A DNA stretch of 9,973 bases from Bacillota bacterium (lineage in GTDB: Bacteria > Bacillota > Clostridia > Acetivibrionales > DTU013): the NCBI GenBank assembly GCA_023411645.1, contig JAEYON010000082.1, forward strand, positions 1 through 9,973, written 5' to 3'. Every line of letters begins with the position of its first letter. The first letter of the stretch is position 1. Shown here in pieces: positions 5,627 through 9,973 of the stretch. The notes below the pieces were generated by a model, which ran no database searches, was not told the DNA's origin, and worked only from the letters and a program-made list of their open reading frames with translations. The translations under genes were made by a program, and so were the position numbers.

Positions 5627-6903
5627 CGCTCATGCTGATTTTTATATTCCTTATTGTTGTAGCGATTGGAGTTCCCGTAGGAATATCTATGGCATTTTCG
5701 ACAATTGTGTCCTTTTTTGCCCTGGATGGCAATGTTTCAATAATCGCTTCCAGACTGTTTAACGGCATGGATAACTTCCAATTTGCCTGCATACCGTTTT
5801 TCATATTGGCTGCTGAGTTAATGACAAATGGCGGCATCGTCTCAAGAATAGTAAAGTTCTGCAAGACTCTGGTAGGCCATATACCGGGAGGGCTTGCCCA
5901 CATGAATGTTCTGTCAAGTATGTTTTTCGCCGGATTGTCCGGTTCCGCCAATGCCGATGCGGCTGGGCCGGGAAAGGTAGAATATAACCTTATGGTAAAA
6001 GCAGGATTTCCCAGACCTTTCTCAGCAGCTGTCACTGCGGCTACGGCCATTATTGGCCCGATTATTCCTCCTAGCACGGTCATGGTTATCTATTGCGTTG
6101 CTGCACAGAATGTTTCAATCACAGCCATGTTTTTAGGCGGAATAGCGCCCGGTCTTATCATGGGAATCGCTTTGATGATATTGTGTCTGATAATCGCAAT
6201 AAAAGATAACCATCCCAGAGATGCCAAATTTGCCGGTTTTAAAGTCATTTTTCAAAGTCTTTTTAAAATGCTTCCTGCCGTTTTTCTTCCGATACTTATC
6301 CTTGGCGGCGTTATGACTGGTATATTTACGCCGACTGAATCATCAATTGTCGCTGTTTTCTATTCATTGATTGTTGCAACTTTTGTTTATAAAAGGATGA
6401 CATGGAAACGGCTTTACAGTTGTGTTATAAGCACTGCCAAAACAACGGCAAGCATATATTTTATTGTCTCGATTGCTATATCCATGGGATGGGCGATCAC
6501 CACGCTGCGCATTCCCCAGACACTGTCAGATATAATCATGTCATTTGCAACCTCAAAAGAAGCGTTTTTGCTGATAGCCAATATTATACTGTTAATACTG
6601 GGTATGATAATGGACATCACCCCTGCTATTTTGGTCATGACACCGATCCTTCTGCCTATTGCTATGAAATATGGCATCGATCCGATTCATTTTGGCATCA
6701 TTTTCATAATAAATATGTGCATTGGCCTGATAACACCACCTGTCGGAATGGTATTGTTCATAACTTCAAATGTGGCTAAATTGGAGCTTTCAAAATTGTA
6801 CAGAGCTATTATACCATTTTGTGTAGTTGAAATTGCAGTATTGCTGTTGATTACATATATACCATGGATTTCAACTTTTATTCCGCGTTTATTCGGCTAT
6901 TAA
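5623..6903 (+). CDS. dctM: TRAP transporter large permease subunit (DctM family)
   Basis: This 426-residue integral membrane protein is the ion-coupled transport channel of the TRAP system (ion transporter superfamily) and has the usual family length and about 12 hydrophobic segments. Signatures include GVPVGISMAFS near the start, GLSGSANADAAG (104-115) followed by MVKAGFPRPF, and IIPPSTVMVIY (147-157). A matching second-half ITPPVGMVLF is near residue 366. These two PPS/PPV hairpins are typical of the inverted-repeat fold. GAGG upstream and a four-base overlap with dctQ set the start. The next gene begins 12 bases after the stop, so both belong to one operon. Nothing looks broken. Confidence 0.95.
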   Translation: MTLMLIFIFLIVVAIGVPVGISMAFSTIVSFFALDGNVSIIASRLFNGMDNFQFACIPFFILAAELMTNGGIVSRIVKFCKTLVGHIPGGLAHMNVLSSMFFAGLSGSANADAAGPGKVEYNLMVKAGFPRPFSAAVTAATAIIGPIIPPSTVMVIYCVAAQNVSITAMFLGGIAPGLIMGIALMILCLIIAIKDNHPRDAKFAGFKVIFQSLFKMLPAVFLPILILGGVMTGIFTPTESSIVAVFYSLIVATFVYKRMTWKRLYSCVISTAKTTASIYFIVSIAISMGWAITTLRIPQTLSDIIMSFATSKEAFLLIANIILLILGMIMDITPAILVMTPILLPIAMKYGIDPIHFGIIFIINMCIGLITPPVGMVLFITSNVAKLELSKLYRAIIPFCVVEIAVLLLITYIPWISTFIPRLFGY

Positions 6904-6915
6904 AAGGGGAGGGCA

Positions 6916-7890
6916 ATGAATAAAATGGAAGGGCTCCGTATAGCAAATATCTGCCCTATGAACGAAGAAACTTCTGAATATTTAAAAACGTATGGGCAGT
7001 CTCAAGGAATTGCGATAGAGACAATTTCCTTCACAGGCAGTACCAGAGATGAGCTAACAAAGACATTATCCGGCTTTGATGCGGTTATCGCAGGAGGGGC
7101 TGAGAGGTATACCGGGGAAGTTTTCCAGTCACTTAGAAAGACATTGAAAGCGGTATGCCGATTCGGGGCAGGGTATGACAATATCGATGCAGAAGCGGCT
7201 CGTGACAATGGCATTGCGGTGATGATTGCCGGCGGTGGGAATTCTGCAGCGGTAGCAGATCATGCAATTATGCTTATGCTGTCACTTGGACGCCATATCT
7301 GCATTTATGACAGGGAAATGCGTCAGGAAATCTGGAGCGCCCCCCGTGTTTCCGTACAATTGGAGGGCAAGACTATTGGTATCATCGGATTTGGCAGGGT
7401 AGGCCGCATACTGTCGCAGTATCTCTCCGGCTTCGGATGTTTGATACTTGCTATGGATAGTTATGTTGGTGATGCTGTGATGAAAAAGTGTGGAGTCCAT
7501 CGTGCCGACATGGATGAGATCGCGCGAAAGAGCGATTATATCTCTCTTCATGCACCCTACACACCTCAGACCAGAGATATGATCAATAGTGAATTCCTAC
7601 AAAAGATGAAGCCGACAGCTTATATCATCAATACAAGCCGTGGCGGGCTTATTAATGAAAATGACCTTATTGAAGCATTAAGAAATGGAAATATCGCCGG
7701 CGCAGCCTTAGACGTTTTCCAGAATGAGCCTCTTGGCAGCAGTCCCCTGTTAAGCATGGATAATGTAATCTTGTCTCCCCATGTAGCATATAACACGAGG
7801 GAAGCAAATCTGCTGACTGCAAGAGTGACGGTTGATAATTTGTCATCTTATCTGAAAACCGGAGTCTGTGAGGACATTGTCAACGGATAA
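6916..7890 (+). CDS. D-isomer-specific 2-hydroxyacid dehydrogenase
   Basis: At 324 residues this has the standard length of the cytosolic NAD(P)-dependent family that interconverts 2-oxo acids and D-2-hydroxy acids (phosphoglycerate, glycerate/hydroxypyruvate and lactate dehydrogenases). A split catalytic domain (about 1-105 and 295-324) surrounds a Rossmann domain with GFGRVG at 158-163. Asp181 at the end of beta-2 suggests preference for NAD. The catalytic trio is present: Arg242 in NTSRGG, Glu271 in FQNEP, and His289 in SPHVAYNT. GGGGAGGG lies just before the ATG, and only 12 bases separate it from dctM. In this context, with a glycerate-kinase-family protein downstream, reduction of a hydroxypyruvate-like 2-oxo acid to a D-glycerate-like product is a reasonable inference. 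Phosphoglycerate dehydrogenase for serine synthesis is an alternative but fits the operon less well. Confidence 0.9.
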   Translation: MNKMEGLRIANICPMNEETSEYLKTYGQSQGIAIETISFTGSTRDELTKTLSGFDAVIAGGAERYTGEVFQSLRKTLKAVCRFGAGYDNIDAEAARDNGIAVMIAGGGNSAAVADHAIMLMLSLGRHICIYDREMRQEIWSAPRVSVQLEGKTIGIIGFGRVGRILSQYLSGFGCLILAMDSYVGDAVMKKCGVHRADMDEIARKSDYISLHAPYTPQTRDMINSEFLQKMKPTAYIINTSRGGLINENDLIEALRNGNIAGAALDVFQNEPLGSSPLLSMDNVILSPHVAYNTREANLLTARVTVDNLSSYLKTGVCEDIVNG

Positions 7891-7925
7891 CTATTCGGAG
7901 ATATCAAGGATTAAATGAAAATTGA

Positions 7926-7942
7926 TTATTCTATGAGAATAA
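7926..7942. other. Small AT-rich hairpin before the enolase-like gene
   Basis: TTATTCT and AGAATAA form a perfect 7-bp inverted repeat around ATG. It lies in the 74-base gap between the dehydrogenase and the enolase-like gene, about 8 bases upstream of its GAGGGTGG ribosome binding site. It may affect ribosome access or be a chance AT-rich palindrome. Confidence 0.3.
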
Positions 7943-7964
7943 AGAATTAGAGGGTGGACACATT

Positions 7965-9248
7965 ATGTCATGTCGAGCAATTAAATCTATATGGGCACGT
8001 GAGGTATATACTAGAAGGACGTTCCCCGGAGTTGAAGTCATTGTGGTCACTGAAGGAGGACATGAAGGCCGTGCGGTCTGTGTTGCCGGACACTCTGTAG
8101 GTTCGCATGAAGTAAAATTCTCCTATGATAATAACGTCAAATGGGGCGGTAAAGGAGTCATGACCGCGGTAGAGAATGTCAATAATGTTATAGCTCCTGC
8201 TTTAATTGGTATGGATGCCTCCTGGCAGTATATAATTGACCAGACGATGCTGAGCCTGCGATCAGACGCAAAAGCTGAGCTGGGAGGTAATGCTATTGCT
8301 GCAGCATCTGCTGCTATCCTTAAAGCAGGGGCTGCCAGTCTGGGGATACCGCTTTACAGGCATATCGGAGGTGAGAATGCCATGTATCTTCCCGTTCCTG
8401 GTGTACCCGCTTTTAATGGGCACGAGCGCTGGGGTGGGGGGATTACAACGCCTGGCACTAAACCCACTTATGACTTTGTACTACACGGCTTCGATACGTT
8501 TTCCGAAGCGTCTTATGTCGGATGGGAGATGGAACAGAAGTGGAACGAATCCATGGCTAAATACGAGCATTCTGTAGGTGCATTTGGTTATTATACTATC
8601 CCAAAAGGGAAGTTTGAGTCTGACGAACAGATATGGGCCCTTATGACTGAGACCATTATTAAGGCTGGATACGAAGGACGGGTTGGCATACAGGTAGATA
8701 TAGCATCCGACACATATTACAATAGGAAAGACGGAAGATACTATGGCTTATTTTCAAAGGTACCAAAAACCTGCGACGATTTAATGAAATTGTATATCAA
8801 TGCAGTAAAGAATTATCCTTTTTTAATTATTGAAGATCCGTTCTTTGAGGACGATTATGAAAATCATGCAGAATTAGTCAAGTATGTTGATATCCAAATT
8901 GTAGGCGATGATTTATTCACGACCAACATCAAGCGTGTCGACGAGGGTAAAAGGCTTGGAGCAGCAAATACTGTGTTGCTCAAGGTAAATCAGATCGGAA
9001 CTATTAGTGAAGCGCTTGAAATGGTCCAGTTTGCATATAAGGCCGGGTATGGGGTAATGCCCTGTGAGAGCCGGGGAGAGGGCGTTGCTATTGCTGACTA
9101 CTGCGTAGGAATTAATGCATGCTCTGTTAGAGAAATGGCTACTGGAGAGGTGGGAAACCGGTTCCTTGAGATTGAGCGGGAGTTAGGTTCAAAGGCAAGA
9201 TTTCAGGGAACTCGTGGTTTACGGGGTAGACGGTTTGAGTCCATGTAG
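7965..9248 (+). CDS. Diverged enolase paralogue, probably not glycolytic
   Basis: This 427-residue protein is collinear with true enolase rather than with racemase-type relatives. GKGVMTAVENVNNVIAP (63-79), GGNAIAAASAAILKAGAA (107-124), LPVP (142-145), VGDDLFTTNIKR (313-324) and LKVNQIGTISEAL (339-351) all match. Metal ligands Asp245, Glu290 and Asp315 and the catalytic base Lys340 are kept. Other active-site elements are changed. Enolase's GDEGGFAP is replaced around 205-212, putting Phe207 at the general-acid Glu. QEF becomes YDF (169-171). SHRSGET becomes CESRGEG (367-373), so the catalytic His and Arg read as Glu368 and Ser369. The active-site Lys of the IKTG motif is not evident. GAGGGTGG precedes the ATG. 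It lies between a hydroxyacid dehydrogenase and a glycerate-kinase-family gene, which suggests a 2-phosphoglycerate- or PEP-like ligand. Ordinary 2-phosphoglycerate dehydration is doubtful with these losses; a related reaction is inferred. Confidence 0.85.
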   Translation: MSCRAIKSIWAREVYTRRTFPGVEVIVVTEGGHEGRAVCVAGHSVGSHEVKFSYDNNVKWGGKGVMTAVENVNNVIAPALIGMDASWQYIIDQTMLSLRSDAKAELGGNAIAAASAAILKAGAASLGIPLYRHIGGENAMYLPVPGVPAFNGHERWGGGITTPGTKPTYDFVLHGFDTFSEASYVGWEMEQKWNESMAKYEHSVGAFGYYTIPKGKFESDEQIWALMTETIIKAGYEGRVGIQVDIASDTYYNRKDGRYYGLFSKVPKTCDDLMKLYINAVKNYPFLIIEDPFFEDDYENHAELVKYVDIQIVGDDLFTTNIKRVDEGKRLGAANTVLLKVNQIGTISEALEMVQFAYKAGYGVMPCESRGEGVAIADYCVGINACSVREMATGEVGNRFLEIERELGSKARFQGTRGLRGRRFESM

Positions 9249-9278
9249 GCATGACAAGCTCAGAATTATTATTACCAG

Positions 9279-9318
9279 TATTCCGGTGAAACAATATCAC
9301 TGTTGTTTTCACCGAATA
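9279..9318 (+). other. Intercistronic hairpin before the glycerate-kinase-family gene
   Basis: Arms TATTC-C-GGTGAAA-CAA and TTG-T-TTTCACC-GAATA pair over 15 bp with two single-base bulges and a loop of about eight bases. There is no U-tract. It sits in the middle of the 90-base gap after the enolase-like stop codon and nine bases before GAGAGGA. A role in mRNA processing or partial termination is inferred. Confidence 0.5.
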
Positions 9319-9338
9319 TCAGCTATGAGAGGACATCT

Positions 9339-9973
9339 ATGCGTATTTTAAATACAGATCAGTTAGTTTCACACGGCAATATCAAAGGACGGCAGCATAT
9401 GCTTCAAATACTGGAAGCAGGATTGGCTGCAGCAGACCCATATCAGAGTGCAACAAAATTAATTCGTATAGAGGATAATATGCTGCTTATCGGTAATTCA
9501 GATTTTGAAGCAGACAATGATCCTCAAAGCGGAATTGAGAAGTACGACTTGAATCAAATCAAGCGTATTTTTGTTGTAGGAGCTGGGAAAGGGGTGCAGC
9601 GAGCAGCCAAGGCATTTGAGGAGGTGTTGAAGGACCGATTAACGGGGGGGGAGCTGATCTGTAAATATGGGGACGAGTTGATTCTGGAACATATACATGT
9701 GACTTATGGCGCTCATCCCGTGCCGGATGACAATTGTGTAGTCGGATCAAGAAAAATATTAGAGCTGGCTAATGGGATAACAGAAAATGATCTTGTAATA
9801 ACTATCATAGCCAACGGGGGAAGTTCCCTGCTAACCCTTCCATTCGATGATATACCACTGGAGGATGTGAAGCGGATCGTACGGGTTATGCAGATTGAAA
9901 AAGGTGTCAGTACTACCGAACTAAACACTATCCGCAATCATATTGACCAATTAAAGGGGGGCCGCATAGCCAG
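9339..9973 (+). CDS. Glycerate 2-kinase family protein (DUF4147/MOFRL), C-terminus beyond window
   Basis: The first 211 residues of a protein cut by the right edge are visible; the family is usually 400-450 residues. The N-terminus (about 18-80) matches the helix and strand layout of bacterial glycerate 2-kinase, with ADPYQSA like the usual ADPxxA. VGAGKG (80-85) carries the conserved Lys84, and YGAHPVPDD (123-131), ANGGSSLL (158-165) and ELNTIRNHIDQLKGGRIA (194-211) follow. Family members phosphorylate D-glycerate to 2-phosphoglycerate with ATP. The usual SGGGSALL is altered to ANGGSSLL, and the SGA before the EINxVRKHL motif is KGV, so a different substrate is possible. A GAGAGGA site five bases before ATG supports the start. 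It would be the last visible gene of the TRAP operon. Glycerate kinase activity would feed the enolase step in principle, but the neighbouring enolase is itself abnormal. Confidence 0.88.
   Translation, partial: MRILNTDQLVSHGNIKGRQHMLQILEAGLAAADPYQSATKLIRIEDNMLLIGNSDFEADNDPQSGIEKYDLNQIKRIFVVGAGKGVQRAAKAFEEVLKDRLTGGELICKYGDELILEHIHVTYGAHPVPDDNCVVGSRKILELANGITENDLVITIIANGGSSLLTLPFDDIPLEDVKRIVRVMQIEKGVSTTELNTIRNHIDQLKGGRIA

Noticed and set aside
5490..6083. A 197-residue minus-strand open frame antisense to dctQ and dctM
   Set aside because: It lies mostly over a well-conserved permease gene, has no recognisable family features, and is explained by codon bias of the hydrophobic plus-strand gene.
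7965..9248. Annotation of the enolase-like gene as glycolytic enolase (eno)
   Set aside because: The general acid Glu, the His-Arg pair and the IKTG lysine do not appear to be present, so the standard name would mislead.

Overview
The window looks like an accessory carbohydrate-acid or carboxylate utilisation locus from a low-to-mid GC Gram-positive anaerobe, most likely a Clostridia-type Firmicute. The evidence is strong AGGAGG-like ribosome binding sites, sigma-A-type promoters with TTTACA -35 boxes, U-tailed intrinsic terminators, a lipobox-type solute-binding protein and moderate AT bias. No rRNA, tRNA, CRISPR array or insertion sequence was seen.

Layout. A ProB-like amino-acid-kinase-fold protein without a PUA domain (124-951, +) converges on a mandelate-racemase-type enolase-superfamily gene (1148-2326, -). 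The gap between them holds the minus-strand terminator, a strong hairpin and perhaps a small relic of an EamA-type transporter. A SorC-type sugar-responsive regulator (2595-3593, +) is divergent from the racemase-type gene and ends at a clear terminator. A separate plus-strand operon starts near 3750. It encodes a complete TRAP transporter (dctP, dctQ, dctM), a D-2-hydroxyacid dehydrogenase, a highly diverged enolase paralogue, and a glycerate 2-kinase-family protein that runs off the right edge.

How it may work together (inference). The TRAP system imports a carboxylate, probably a sugar acid. The regulator senses it or a product. The racemase-type enzyme, dehydrogenase, kinases and enolase-like protein process it. 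Dehydrogenase, glycerate 2-kinase and enolase would formally connect hydroxypyruvate to D-glycerate, 2-phosphoglycerate and PEP. However, by eye the enolase paralogue has lost several catalytic residues of glycolytic enolase, the ProB-like kinase has an insertion near its substrate site, and the racemase-type protein lacks the usual metal-ligand Asp and His/Asp dyad. The set therefore looks like three repurposed central-metabolism folds in one uncharacterised pathway. No aldolase or 2-keto-3-deoxy-sugar-acid kinase is visible in the window.

Regulation. A 17-base motif, CGTRTGRTGATCCCCCC, occurs just downstream of both the racemase-type promoter and the TRAP promoter, with a partial second copy at the first. 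It is the best candidate for the shared operator of the locus, probably bound by the SorC-type regulator. The two long gaps inside the TRAP operon carry stable hairpins without U-tracts, which probably tune mRNA stability between cistrons.
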